From positions 22,922,501-22,986,500 of the forward strand of contig NC_068970.1 of the NCBI RefSeq assembly GCF_016808095.1: a stretch of 64,000 nucleotides of DNA, given 5' to 3'. This DNA comes from Vigna angularis (Eukaryota > Streptophyta > Magnoliopsida > Fabales > Fabaceae). The translations under genes and the position numbers were made by a program. Below the pieces are notes generated by a model. It ran no database searches. It had not been told where the DNA came from and was given only the letters and a program-made list of their open reading frames with translations. Numbering within the stretch: position 1 is the stretch's first letter; the number at the start of each line of letters is the position of its first letter. Shown here in pieces: positions 63,561 to 64,000 of this stretch.

Positions 63561-64000
63561 ACATTTATATTTGGTTGTGTTACTTTATCATACCCGAGCT
63601 AATTAATAGAGTAGTAGATCAATTTCAAAGGAAGATAAAATATAACCATTAAGGGATTGATGGTTAGTAATAACAATCGATTTCAATAATATATACAGAG
63701 AAGAAAACGAGAATAATCATGAATATTATTCAAGAAAAAATAATTTAGTAGTAGTAGATCTGGTAAATTGTCATCCAACAATATTGTTGCTATTATTTTT
63801 ACTTTATTTGCTTTATATAATTTCTATTTATAACTTTTTATGTATTTATGTTTTTAGTTTTATAAATCAGAAATATCATGGTGAACTTTTATAATTATTA
63901 TTTTAAATATTAAGCAATGGATAAATTAAACAAATATCTTATATCTCCATATCCGTATCTTGTCACTGTTTTGCAAATAGTATTTGTTTATTTGGTTTCC
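63561..64000. other. AT-rich DNA at the window edge, nothing recognised
   Basis: May include further decayed gag of the minus-strand Copia element, but no block is recognisable. Confidence 0.4.

Overview
This is a plant nuclear window, AT-rich and full of transposons, with two intact intron-rich genes. The gene families, the MITE types and the LTR families look like a phaseoloid legume (Vigna/Phaseolus/soybean group). That placement is an inference from recognised repeat words and could not be tested by database search.

Intact genes. (1) A PIN-LIKES (PILS) auxin-carrier gene on the minus strand, ten coding exons between 7375 and 4575, 406 residues, probably with non-coding 5' exons out to about 8390. 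(2) An MLO gene on the plus strand, fifteen coding exons from 38511 to 43727, 573 residues, of the AtMLO5/8/9/10 type. In both, every exon junction joins in frame at GT-AG sites, so I regard the models as reliable. The two genes are unrelated in function as far as the sequence shows.

Layout. 1-4200: AT-rich flank with a decayed LTR-like block. 4.5-8.4 kb: PILS. 8.68-10.2 kb: a very AT-rich 1.5-kb fold-back. 10.6-11.2 kb: hAT-like MITE. 13.3-31.3 kb: repeat land, with several diverged copies of one long LTR family (one intact solo LTR with its target duplication at 17264-19362), a gene-fragment-carrying MULE (19978-21017), a hAT element (23282-23944) and a non-autonomous CACTA element (25865-27219) nested in an LTR. 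32.0-32.3 kb: perfect hairpin MITE. 35.2-35.6 kb: CACTA transposase relic. 38-44 kb: MLO. 46.4-47.7 kb: LTR/primer-binding-site relic and a plant-mobile-domain relic. 49.6-54.4 kb: two broken Copia elements, the second split by a CACTA element that carries a fragment of an actin-interacting protein 1 (AIP1) WD40 gene. 55.2-58.1 kb: a MULE with long inverted repeats carrying several gene fragments, itself split by a 926-bp hAT element. 61.9-63.6 kb: a decayed Copia element on the minus strand.

The most notable content is not a new gene system but a dense set of nested, datable insertions, three of which carry fragments of host genes (19978-21017, 52032-53699, 55182-58093), plus the large AT-rich fold-back next to the PILS promoter. 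I saw no tRNA, rRNA, CRISPR array or organelle insert.
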